From the NCBI RefSeq assembly GCF_000522985.1, contig NZ_CP007128.1, forward strand, positions 310,001 to 374,000: a stretch of 64,000 nucleotides of DNA. The letters are read 5' to 3'. Source of the stretch: Gemmatirosa kalamazoonensis (lineage in GTDB: Bacteria > Gemmatimonadota > Gemmatimonadetes > Gemmatimonadales > Gemmatimonadaceae). Of the stretch, positions 41,617 through 49,910 are shown piece after piece. The notes beneath the pieces were generated by a model. It worked only from the letters and a program-made list of their open reading frames with translations, ran no database searches and had not been told where the DNA came from. Numbering within the stretch: the first letter of the stretch is position 1; every line of letters starts with the position of its first letter. The position numbers were made by a program, and so were the translations under genes.

Positions 41617-41639
41617 TTCCCCGGAACATTTCCGGGGAA
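41617..41639 (+). promoter_or_regulatory. Palindromic operator over the PadR ribosome binding site
   Basis: Ten-base arms TTCCCCGGAA and TTCCGGGGAA flank CAT, ending 4 bases before the PadR start. The right arm contains the GGGGAA ribosome binding site. A weak promoter, TTGACG (41589-41594), 17 bases, CATGGT (41612-41617), lies upstream. Binding by PadR itself is the likely role. Confidence 0.65.
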
Positions 41640-41643
41640 ACCG

Positions 41644-41979
41644 ATGGGGACCGCCGACCTCGATCTGCTGCAGGGCACGCTCGACGTGCTCGTGCTGAAG
41701 GCGCTGATGTTCGGGCCGCGCCACGGGTACGCCGTGGCGCGGTGGATCAAGGGGACGTCGGACGAGGCGCTGACGGTGGAGGATCGCGCGCTGTACGTGG
41801 CGCTGCATCGACTCGAGGCGCGCGGCTGGGTGGTGGCCGAGTGGGGGCTCTCGGAGAACAACCGCCGGGCGAAGTACTACCGGCTCACCGCGGCCGGGCG
41901 GCGGCAGCTCGGCACCGAGACGGCGCGGTGGACGCGGTATGCGGAGGCGGTGTTCAAGGTGCTCGGGGCGACGACGTGA
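41644..41979 (+). CDS. PadR-family transcriptional regulator (first)
   Basis: A 111-residue regulator of normal short PadR length. It opens DLDLLQGTLDVLVLKAL and has a winged helix with HGYAVARWI, ALYVALHRLEARGWV and a EWGLSENNRRAKYYRLT wing, then a C-terminal helix for dimer formation. It is near-identical in layout to the PadR at 52786-53121. Both lead an ADOP permease gene, which is the standard pair in Acidobacteriota and Gemmatimonadota. Confidence 0.93.
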   Translation: MGTADLDLLQGTLDVLVLKALMFGPRHGYAVARWIKGTSDEALTVEDRALYVALHRLEARGWVVAEWGLSENNRRAKYYRLTAAGRRQLGTETARWTRYAEAVFKVLGATT

Positions 41980-41999
41980 TACCACGGTACCGATCACGC

Positions 42000-42160
42000 G
42001 GTTCTGGAACGGCGGTTCTGATACGGCGGTTCTGATACGGCGGTTCTGATACGGCGGTTCTGATGCGGCGGGCTGCCGCTGCACGGGCCCCGCGGCCCCG
42101 CCGTCTCCGCCCCTCCCGCCGTGTCAGAACCGCCGTTCCAGAACCGCCCTTCCAGACCGG
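42000..42160 (+). terminator. Mirrored 14-base repeats (ATACGGCGGTTCTG family)
   Basis: About four to five tandem units ATACGGCGGTTCTG run from 42000 to 42072. Complementary, less regular units with CAGAACCGCCGT follow at 42120-42155, around a GC-rich centre that itself can fold. It lies between the PadR stop and the ADOP start. Related units occur at 53181-53312 and 59888-60015. Confidence 0.7.
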
Positions 42161-42194
42161 CCGTGAAGGAACCGCTTTCCCAGGCACGACACCC

Positions 42195-44840
42195 ATGCCT
42201 AACGACTCCCCGCGCCGCCTCTTCCGCCTCCCCTGGTCCCCGCGCCAGATCGACGACGACGTCGAGACCGAGGTCGCCTTCCACCTCGACGCACGCGTGC
42301 GCGAGCTGACGGCCGCCGGCGCGAGCGCTGACGCCGCCCGCGACCAGGCGGCGCGCGAGTTCGGCGACGTGCGCGCCGCGCGGGCCGAGCTCCGCGCGAT
42401 CGACCGTGCGCGCGTGCGCCGCGTGCGACTCGGCGACTGGTGGGACGGGCTGCGCCAGGACCTGCGCTTCGCCGCGCGCTCGCTCCGCCGCCGGCCGCTG
42501 TTCCTCGCCTCCGCCGTGCTCACGCTGGCGTTGGGCATCGGCGCGAACGCCGCGATCTTCAGCGTCGTCGACGGCGTGCTCCTGAAGCCCCTGCCCTACG
42601 CCGCGCCCGGCCGCCTCGTGCGCGTGTGGCCCACCGGCAAGGTGCCGTTAGGCATCTACGACCTCCTCGTCGCGCAGTCGCGGTCGTACCGCGGGCTCGC
42701 CGGCGCGGAGACGGGGCGCGAGGTCTCGGTCACCGACGAGGGGGAGCCGGCGCGGCTCGTCGTCTCGCTCGTCACGCCGAACGCGTTCGACGTCCTCGGC
42801 GTCAGGCCGGCGTTGGGCCGCGCGTTCGCGCCCGACGCGCGCGACCCCGGACGCGGGCACGCGGTGGTGCTCTCCGACGCGCTCTGGCGCACGCGCTACG
42901 GGAGCGACCCGCGCGTCGTCGGCCGCACGATCCGGCTCGACGGCGTCGCGCACACGGTGCTCGGCGTCATGCCGCGCGACTTCCGCTTCCCGAACGGCGA
43001 CGTCCAGCTGTGGTCCGTGCCGACCGCGACGCGCGCGTCGCCGGACTACTGGTGGGGCACGTACCTCGCGCTCGTCGGCCGCCTCGCGCCCGGCGTCACG
43101 CCCGCCCAGGCGCGCGCCGAAGCGAACGTGCTGCTCGACCGCGCGCGATCCGCGTTTCCCGTGCGCATGCCCGACGGCTGGGGACACGACGTCGACGTCG
43201 TGCCGCTGCGCGACGCGGTCGTCGGCTCGGCCCGACCGACGCTGCTCGTCCTGCTCGGCGCCGTGTCGCTCGTGCTGCTCGTGGCGTGCGTGAACGTCGC
43301 GACGCTGTACGCGGAGCGCGCCGCCGGCCGCACGCGCGAGATCGCGGTGCGCGCGTCGCTCGGCGCGGGACGGCGGCGCATCGCGAGGCAACTGCTCACG
43401 GAGAGCGTGCTCGTCGCGTCGTTGGGGGCCGCGGCGGGATTCGCGCTCGCCGCGCTCGCGGTGCGCGGGCTCGTCGCGCTGCTGCCGCCGGGCGTGCCGC
43501 GCGTCGAGGAGATCGGCATCGACCTCCGCGTGCTCGGCGTCACGGCCGCACTGGCGACGCTGAGCGGGCTCGCGTTCGGGCTGCTCCCGGCGCTGCGCGC
43601 GTCGCGGCAGGACGCGCAGGCGGCGCTGCGCGGCGGGGCGAGCGGTCACGCCGCGGCGGCGAGCGCGCCGCGGGCGCTCGTCGTCGCCCAGGTGGCGCTC
43701 GCCGTCGTCCTCGTGTCGTCGGCGGGGCTCCTGATGAAGAGCTTCTGGCGCCTGCGGCAGGTGGAGCTCGGCTTCCGCACCGAGCGCGTGCTCACCGCGA
43801 CGGTGCCGAACCCGATCGTCGCGTCGGACACGCTGGCGCGCGTGCGCGCGTTCTACGATGCGGCGCTCGAGCGCGTGCGCGCGGTGCCGGGCGTGCGCGC
43901 GGCGGCGTTCGCGAACGGGCTCCCGTTCGGTGGCGGCGCGTACTTCACCGCGATGGCCGTCGAGGACCACCCGACGCCGCCCGGCGTCGAGCCCCCGCTC
44001 CCCGTGGTGACGTGGTCCACCGGCGACTACCTGCAGGCGTTAGGCATCCCGCTCCTCCGCGGCCGGGCGCTCGCGCCGACGGACCGCGAGGGAACCCCGC
44101 GCGTCGGGCTCGTCGACGAGGAGGCCGCGCGCCGGTTCTGGCCCGGCGAGGATCCGATCGGACGCCGCGTTCGTTACGTGTGGGATCCGACGAGCTGGAT
44201 CACGATCGTCGGCGTCGTCGGCACGGTGCGCCGCGACAGCCTGAGCGCGGCGGCCGCGCCGTCGCTCTACGTGCCGATGCGCCAGGCGATCGCGCGGCCG
44301 ATGCGCCTCGTCGTGCGCGCGCAGGCGTCGACCGATCCGGCGACGCTCGCCCGCGCGCTGCGCGCCGCGGTGGCGTCGGTGGATCCGTCGGTGCCGGTCG
44401 GCGAGGTGACGACGCTCGACGACGTCGTGTCCGACTCCGCGGCGCGTCCGCGCTTCACCATGACGCTGCTCGCCGCGTTCGCGCTCGTCGCCGTGCTCCT
44501 TGGCGCCGTCGGGATCTACGGCGTCGTGGCGGCGGGGGTCGCGCGCCGCCGGCGCGAGATCGGTGTGCGTCTCGCGTTAGGCGCATCGGCCGGCCGCGTG
44601 CGCGGCATGGTGCTGCGCGAGGGCGGCACGCTCGCCGCGGCCGGCGTCGTCGCGGGGCTCGTCGGCGCGCTCGCCGCCGGTCGGCTGCTGCGCGGCCTGC
44701 TGTTCGGCGTCGCGCCGGCCGATCCGCTCGTGCTGCTCGCCGTGCCGGTGGTGCTCGCCGTCGTCGCCCTCGCGGCGACGGTCATTCCCGCGCGTCGCGC
44801 GGCGCGCGTGGAGCCGCTGGTGGTGATGCGCGACGCGTGA
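42195..44840 (+). CDS. ADOP-type ABC transporter permease (first)
   Basis: An 881-residue permease of the acidobacterial duplicated orphan permease group. A soluble N-terminal segment (1-75, [15 protein letters not shown], then [12 protein letters not shown]) is the prefix domain often found with PadR. Then come two copies of a MacB periplasmic core plus FtsX helices: helix [14 protein letters not shown], three helices around 345-440, a second core, and three helices at the end with [13 protein letters not shown]. No ATPase is encoded nearby, as is usual. ATG 42195 starts directly on the dispersed octamer (Met-Pro-Asn). Export of peptides or antibiotics is inferred from MacB. Confidence 0.92.
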   Translation: MPNDSPRRLFRLPWSPRQIDDDVETEVAFHLDARVRELTAAGASADAARDQAAREFGDVRAARAELRAIDRARVRRVRLGDWWDGLRQDLRFAARSLRRRPLFLASAVLTLALGIGANAAIFSVVDGVLLKPLPYAAPGRLVRVWPTGKVPLGIYDLLVAQSRSYRGLAGAETGREVSVTDEGEPARLVVSLVTPNAFDVLGVRPALGRAFAPDARDPGRGHAVVLSDALWRTRYGSDPRVVGRTIRLDGVAHTVLGVMPRDFRFPNGDVQLWSVPTATRASPDYWWGTYLALVGRLAPGVTPAQARAEANVLLDRARSAFPVRMPDGWGHDVDVVPLRDAVVGSARPTLLVLLGAVSLVLLVACVNVATLYAERAAGRTREIAVRASLGAGRRRIARQLLTESVLVASLGAAAGFALAALAVRGLVALLPPGVPRVEEIGIDLRVLGVTAALATLSGLAFGLLPALRASRQDAQAALRGGASGHAAAASAPRALVVAQVALAVVLVSSAGLLMKSFWRLRQVELGFRTERVLTATVPNPIVASDTLARVRAFYDAALERVRAVPGVRAAAFANGLPFGGGAYFTAMAVEDHPTPPGVEPPLPVVTWSTGDYLQALGIPLLRGRALAPTDREGTPRVGLVDEEAARRFWPGEDPIGRRVRYVWDPTSWITIVGVVGTVRRDSLSAAAAPSLYVPMRQAIARPMRLVVRAQASTDPATLARALRAAVASVDPSVPVGEVTTLDDVVSDSAARPRFTMTLLAAFALVAVLLGAVGIYGVVAAGVARRRREIGVRLALGASAGRVRGMVLREGGTLAAAGVVAGLVGALAAGRLLRGLLFGVAPADPLVLLAVPVVLAVVALAATVIPARRAARVEPLVVMRDA

Positions 44841-44858
44841 CTCGGGGCGCCCGGCAGG

Positions 44859-44986
44859 GCTCCACGTACGTGTGTTCGTTGGACTGAAGAAGGACTGAAG
44901 GAGGACTGAAGAAGGACACTTGAAAGGTTCCTTCTTCAGACCTCCTTCAGTCCTTCTTTAGTCCTTCAGAAACTCGTACGTGGAGC
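44859..44986. repeat. Dispersed palindromic element, copy A
   Basis: Outer inverted repeat GCTCCACGTACG (44859-44870) with CGTACGTGGAGC (44975-44986), and inner 36-bp arms of GACTGAAGAAGGACTGAAGG type (44881-44916 with 44929-44964, two mismatches). It fills the gap between convergent genes and its last base is the first of the kinase stop codon triplet on this strand. A second copy in the opposite orientation is at 58866-58978. Confidence 0.85.
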
Positions 44987-46857
44987 TAGGCGAGCGGCAG
45001 CCGCAGCGTGAAGCACGACCCCTCGCCGACCGTGCTCTCGACGGTGAGGTCGCCACGCATGCCACGCGCGAGGTTGCGGCTGATCGCGAGCCCGAGCCCG
45101 ACGCCCTCCTGCGGCGAGAACGCGCGCGCCCCGATCTGCACGAACGGCTCGAACACGCTCTCCAGCCGGTTCGCGGGGATGCCGATCCCGGTGTCGCGCA
45201 CGCGCACGACGGCCGCGTCGCCGTCGACGCCCGACTCCAGCGTGATGCGGCCGCCCGCCGGCGTGAACTTGATGGCGTTCGTGAGCAGGTTCAGCACGAT
45301 CTGCTGCACCTTCTCGCGGTCCGCGTACACGTTCGTCGCGTCGGCCGCCGCGCCGACCTCGCACGTGAGCGCGCCCCCCTCCAGCAGCGGCTCGACCATG
45401 GCGCGCATCTCGGCGAGCAGCGACTCGAGCGGGAGCGATTCCGCATCGTACTCGATGCGGCCGCTCTCCACGCGCGCCAGGTTCAACACGTCATTCACGA
45501 GCGACAGCAGGTGCCGCTGGCTGCGCTGCACGCGGTCCAGCGCGTCGCGCTGCGCGTCGGTGAGCGGCCCGTGGATGCCGAGCTCCATGAGCTGCACGTG
45601 GCCGCCGATCGCGTTCAGCGGCGTGCGCAGCTCGTGGCTCATCATCGCGAGGAACGCGCTCTTCGCCTGACTGGCGCCCTCGGCCTCGCGCCGCAGCGCC
45701 TCGGCGCGCGCGAGCAGCGCCTCGCGCTCGGTCTCCGCGGCGTGCAGCTCGGTGACGTCGCGCGTGAAGCAGCGTGTGTACTGCAGCTCGCCGTCGCGCC
45801 AGAGGCAGTTCGAGTTGATCAGCACGTGGCGAATCTCGCCGTCCGGTCGGCGCAGGCGCGCGGCGCGGTTGTGCAGCGTCTCGCCGCGGCGGAGGCGCGC
45901 GAGGATGTCGGCGATGACGTGCGCGTCGGCGTGGAAGTCGTTGATCGACCGACCGAGGTACTGCTCGCGCGTGCAGCCCAGCAGCTCCAGCTCCGCGCGA
46001 TTCGCCCACAGGATCGTCCCGTCGGCGGCGACGAAGTGGATCCCCTCGGCGGCGTTCTCGAGGAAGTCCTTCAGCTCCTGCTCGCTCGCCCGCACGGCGG
46101 CCTCGGCCCGCTCGCGCGCCGCCAGCTCCGCACGGAGCTGGCGCTCGAGCCGCTCGCGGCGCGCCACCTCCGCTTCCAGCGCGGCGGCACGCTGCTGCAG
46201 GCGCGCGATCTCGCGCTGGCGCGCCGTCGCGTCGGCGTGCGGGTACGTCTCGGCCGGTACGACGTGGTCGTGCGCCGCGCACAGCTCGGCGAACGCCTCG
46301 GCCTGCGCGGCGTCGCCGAAGCGCGCCATGGCGTACGCGCAGAGCAGCGTGAAGTGGTGCGTCGACGCGAGCTCGTTCCACAGCGCCTCGAGCCGCAGCG
46401 CGCCGTGGACGTTCTCCTCGCCCCACAGCACGTCTACCATCTCGCCGTACGCACGGACGACGGCCCGAGGCCGTCCGTGGGCCAGGCGCGCGATCGCGGC
46501 ACCCACGACCTCGCGGAAGCGCGCCGGATCGGGGACGCCGCCCTCCATGAACGTGTCGAGCATCGCCTGCGCGTCGAGCAGCCGCAGGTCGCCGCGGCGC
46601 TGCAGCGCGTCGACGTCGTGGGTCGCGGCGAGCGCGCGCGTGATCGCCGCGCGGTGCGCTGCCGTGGCGATGATCAGCGCGGGCTCCCCGGCCGCCAGGC
46701 CGTCGCTCACGAAATCGCTCACCACCCGCGCGAGGAAGTCGTCGCGCTCGTAGAACTGCACGGCGTGCCGGTGGCCCGGCGCGTGCTCGTCGCGCCTGCG
46801 TACGAAACGCTCGGCGGGTTCGTGGGACGAACCCGACTCGATCGGCTGCATCGTCAT
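44986..46857 (-). CDS. MEDS-domain histidine kinase
   Basis: A 623-residue soluble sensor kinase starting at ATG 46857. Residues ~25-195 are a MEDS/DcmR-type sensory domain (HAVQFYERDDFLARVVSDFV, typical opening). A coiled-coil of Arg/Glu/Ala (200-260), a PAS domain (265-385) with CTREQYLGRSINDFH, and a kinase core follow: the His box MMSHELRTPLNAIGG, the N box VLNLLTNAIKFTPAGG, and GVGLGLAISRNL. MEDS domains are linked to one-carbon or hydrocarbon sensing, but the ligand here is unknown. No receiver domain is fused or adjacent. It sits between the two PadR-ADOP modules. Confidence 0.9.
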   Translation of the reverse strand: MTMQPIESGSSHEPAERFVRRRDEHAPGHRHAVQFYERDDFLARVVSDFVSDGLAAGEPALIIATAAHRAAITRALAATHDVDALQRRGDLRLLDAQAMLDTFMEGGVPDPARFREVVGAAIARLAHGRPRAVVRAYGEMVDVLWGEENVHGALRLEALWNELASTHHFTLLCAYAMARFGDAAQAEAFAELCAAHDHVVPAETYPHADATARQREIARLQQRAAALEAEVARRERLERQLRAELAARERAEAAVRASEQELKDFLENAAEGIHFVAADGTILWANRAELELLGCTREQYLGRSINDFHADAHVIADILARLRRGETLHNRAARLRRPDGEIRHVLINSNCLWRDGELQYTRCFTRDVTELHAAETEREALLARAEALRREAEGASQAKSAFLAMMSHELRTPLNAIGGHVQLMELGIHGPLTDAQRDALDRVQRSQRHLLSLVNDVLNLARVESGRIEYDAESLPLESLLAEMRAMVEPLLEGGALTCEVGAAADATNVYADREKVQQIVLNLLTNAIKFTPAGGRITLESGVDGDAAVVRVRDTGIGIPANRLESVFEPFVQIGARAFSPQEGVGLGLAISRNLARGMRGDLTVESTVGEGSCFTLRLPLA

Positions 46858-46934
46858 GCCTCGGCGCCTCCGCGGACCGGCCGAGTGGTGGCACACCGCT
46901 CCACTCCGTCCCCGCCCCTCCCGAAGGATAACAC

Positions 46935-46974
46935 ACGGGGCACGCCCCGTGCCGCCGACACGGCGCGGCACGGG
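46935..46974 (-). terminator. GC-rich hairpins after the second ADOP gene
   Basis: ACGGGGC (46935-46941) pairs with GCCCCGT (46944-46950), and alternatively CCCGTGCC (46946-46953) with GGCACGGG (46967-46974). They lie just beyond the stop at 46986 on the minus strand. Confidence 0.6.
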
Positions 46975-46985
46975 CCGAGGCTACC

Positions 46986-49718
46986 TCACTCGCCCTTGAG
47001 GCTCGTCGCCGGGTCGATCCGCGCGGCGCGATAGCCGGGCACGAGGCTCGCCGCGACCGCCGCGGCGACGAGCACCACGGCCACGACGCCGATCGTCGTC
47101 GGGTCGTGCGGCGAGACGCCGAACAACAGGGCGCCCATCGCGCGCCCTGCCGCGAGCGCGAGCGCCACGCCGGTCGCGACGCCCACCGCGGCGAACGCGA
47201 CCCCGCGTCGCACGACGAGCCGCAGCACGTCGCCGGCCCGCGCGCCTAACGCGAGCCGCACGCCGATGTCGCGGCGCCGCTGTGCGACGTCGTACGCGAG
47301 CACGCTGTAGAGGCCCACCACGGCGACGAGCAGGCCGAGCGCGCCGAACGCGGAGAACAGCGTGGCGCCCACCATCCACGGCCGCAGCTCGGGAGCGACG
47401 AGGTCCGCCATCGCGTGCACGCTCACGTATGCCGCGCCCGGCGCGAGCGGCTGCAGCGCCCGCTGCACGGCGAGCATCTGCTGCGCGGCATCGCCCCGCG
47501 TGCGGATCACGAGCCCGCTCATGTCGAACCACCGTGGGACCTCCGGGCGCGGCACGTAGAACCCCGGCACGCCGGGCTGCCGCGGATCGCCGCGCCGCAC
47601 GTCCGCCACCACGCCGATGATCGGTCGGCACGGTGCGGGGTCGTTCTCGGCCACGATCACGCACCGGCCCACCACGTCGTCGGTCCCGAACACGAGCTTC
47701 GCGAGCGCCGCGCTGAGCACCACCGCGTCGGTGTCCGCGGCCGGGGTACGCGGATCCCACACCCGGCCGCGCAGCACGCGCGTGCCCATCGCGCGGAAGT
47801 AGTCGAGCCCCACGGTGTTGCCGTGCACCTCCGCGTTCCCCGTCACCGAGTCGCGCCCCGGCACGCGCACGCGGTCGGTCGTGAACCCGCGGTAGTACGG
47901 CAGCTCGAACGTCGTGCCCACGGTCTCCACGTCGCGCAGCTCGCCGGCGCGCTCGGCCAGGCGCGCGTACAGCGTCGCGGTGCGCACGCTGTCGAGCCGC
48001 TCGCCGCGCAGCTGCACCGACGCGTACAGCACCCGCGCCGGCTCGAACCCGAAGTCGACGGCGTGCGCGTTGCGCAGCGATCGCACGAACAGCCCCGCGC
48101 CGACGAGCAGGACCGCCGACAGCGAGGCCTGCGCGAGCACGAGCGCCGCGCGCGTGCGGCCGTGACGCTCGCCGCCCTCGCGCGCACCGCCGCGCAGGCG
48201 GGTGACGAGGTCGGGGCGCAGCGCGCGCAGCGACGGCGCGAGCGACGCGAGCAGCCCGGCCGCCATCGCGATCGCCGCCGTCACGGCGAGCGTGCGCCCG
48301 TCGGCGAGCGCGTCGCCGAACGCGATGTCGGGGATCAGCACGCGCGTGACGAACGCGCCGCCCACGCGCGCGAGCAGCAGCCCCGCCACCGCGCCGAGCG
48401 CGGCGAGCAGCGCGACCTCGGTGAGCAGCTGCCGCGTGAGCCGCGCGCGCCCGACGCCGAGCGCCACGCGCACCGCCACCTCGCGCTCGCGTCCCACCGC
48501 GCGCGCGAGCAGCAGGTTCGCGACGTTCGCGCAGGCGACGAGCAGCACGATGAGCGCGACCCCCGCCACCCACACGGCCACGCGCGCGCCGTCCGTCGCC
48601 TTCGGGCCGCGGTCGAGCAGCACGGAGTACATCGCCGCCTTCGGCTGCAGCGACGCGAGCGGCACGTGCGCGATGCGGGCGGTCGGCTGCACCGCGATGC
48701 GCCGGCGCAGGCTCTCGACGTAGGCGCGCGTGAGCAGCGCGTTCGCCCGCGTCTCGCTCACGCCGGCGCGGCGCATCGCCACGAGCTCGAACCACGACAT
48801 GTTGTAGCGCGACGCGAACTCCGCCCCGATGGAGCTCGCCGAACCGGCGGTGAGCGGCACCCACACGTCGACGAGTCGCAGGCCGACGCCGGTGAAGCCC
48901 TTCGGCGCGACGCCGACGACGGTGAACGTGCCGCCGCCGACGCGCAGCGGGCGCCCGAGCACCGACGGATCGCCGCCGAGCTCGCGCCGCCAGTACTCGT
49001 AGCCGAGCACCGCGGCCGGCGCGCCCACCGGGAGCCGGTCGTCCTGCGGCCCGAAGAAGCGGCCTAACGCGGGCCGCGCGTCGAACAGCGACCACAGCTC
49101 GCCCGACGCCATGCCCACGTGCGCCGTGCGCGCCGACACACCGTCGCCGACGATCCCCTCCCCCGTCGACACGCCGACGACGTCCACGGCGCCGCGCGTC
49201 CCCTCGCGGATGTCCCGCAGGAACGCGTAGCCGACGTTGTCGTAGGTGTCCGTGGACCCGTCGAGCGTGCGGGTGAAGAAGATGCGTCCCGTGCGCCCCG
49301 CGTCGCGCAGGTACGCGGGCGGCCGCAGCAGCAGCCGGTCGACGATGCCGAACATCATCGCGTTCGCGCCGATGCCCAGCGCGAGCGTGACCACCACCAC
49401 GGCCGCGAAGCCGGGCGAGCGGCGGAGCGTGCGGGCGCCGAGTCGCACGTCGCTCGCGAGCCCCTGCAGCCACTCCGTCGACCGCCGTGCGCGGTCGTGC
49501 CGTTCGTCGATGCGCCGGAGCTCGGCGCGCCGCGCATCGACGTCGCCGAAGCGGCGCCGCGCCTCGTCCCGCGCCGCCTGCGGCGACAGGCCGCGGCGCT
49601 CGAGCTCCGCTGCCGTCATCTCGAAGTGGAACGCCAGCTCGGCGTCGACGTCGCGGGCCACGTCGGTGCGCCGCGTCGCGAGGCGGAAGAAGCGGCGCAG
49701 TCCTGGGATGTTAGGCAT
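46986..49718 (-). CDS. ADOP-type ABC transporter permease (second)
   Basis: A 910-residue ADOP permease. It begins MPNIPGLRRFFRLATRR with the prefix domain (DVDAELAFHFE, then RDEARRRFGDV), followed by two MacB-core/FtsX halves: first helix [15 protein letters not shown], the middle helices around 380-480 with EVALLAALGAVAG, and a terminal set with [13 protein letters not shown] and RIDPATSLKGE. It is a close paralogue of the gene at 49911-52625: same start, same prefix and near-identical upstream leader (from ATGAGGCTCGTGGGG). A tandem duplication is the simplest reading. Transport substrate is unknown. Confidence 0.92.
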   Translation of the reverse strand: MPNIPGLRRFFRLATRRTDVARDVDAELAFHFEMTAAELERRGLSPQAARDEARRRFGDVDARRAELRRIDERHDRARRSTEWLQGLASDVRLGARTLRRSPGFAAVVVVTLALGIGANAMMFGIVDRLLLRPPAYLRDAGRTGRIFFTRTLDGSTDTYDNVGYAFLRDIREGTRGAVDVVGVSTGEGIVGDGVSARTAHVGMASGELWSLFDARPALGRFFGPQDDRLPVGAPAAVLGYEYWRRELGGDPSVLGRPLRVGGGTFTVVGVAPKGFTGVGLRLVDVWVPLTAGSASSIGAEFASRYNMSWFELVAMRRAGVSETRANALLTRAYVESLRRRIAVQPTARIAHVPLASLQPKAAMYSVLLDRGPKATDGARVAVWVAGVALIVLLVACANVANLLLARAVGREREVAVRVALGVGRARLTRQLLTEVALLAALGAVAGLLLARVGGAFVTRVLIPDIAFGDALADGRTLAVTAAIAMAAGLLASLAPSLRALRPDLVTRLRGGAREGGERHGRTRAALVLAQASLSAVLLVGAGLFVRSLRNAHAVDFGFEPARVLYASVQLRGERLDSVRTATLYARLAERAGELRDVETVGTTFELPYYRGFTTDRVRVPGRDSVTGNAEVHGNTVGLDYFRAMGTRVLRGRVWDPRTPAADTDAVVLSAALAKLVFGTDDVVGRCVIVAENDPAPCRPIIGVVADVRRGDPRQPGVPGFYVPRPEVPRWFDMSGLVIRTRGDAAQQMLAVQRALQPLAPGAAYVSVHAMADLVAPELRPWMVGATLFSAFGALGLLVAVVGLYSVLAYDVAQRRRDIGVRLALGARAGDVLRLVVRRGVAFAAVGVATGVALALAAGRAMGALLFGVSPHDPTTIGVVAVVLVAAAVAASLVPGYRAARIDPATSLKGE

Positions 49719-49740
49719 GAGGCTCGTGGGGTTCGGGCGC

Positions 49741-49905
49741 CGCGCACGGCGCGGGCGATACTGCGCGGGCGATACGGCGCGATGGGGCGCAGACGACGCT
49801 CACACCGCTGAACCGCGCGGTACAGCGCAGTGCCGCGGTGTGAGACGGGGTTTGCGCTTCACAGCGCACCATCGTCAGCGCCGTATCGCCCGCGCCGCCA
49901 CCAGC
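49741..49905 (-). terminator. Complex inverted repeat between ADOP genes
   Basis: CGGCGCGGGCGATA (49747-49760) pairs with 49884-49897, and CACACCGC (49801-49808) with 49835-49842. The 60-base right part, 49838-49897, is the near-exact inverse of 52653-52712 next to the PadR gene. It lies 3' of the third ADOP gene. Confidence 0.7.
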
Positions 49906-49910
49906 GCCGT

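Noticed and set aside
44859-44986. Insertion sequence remnant
   Set aside because: No transposase fragment or clear target duplication; a non-coding palindromic element fits better.
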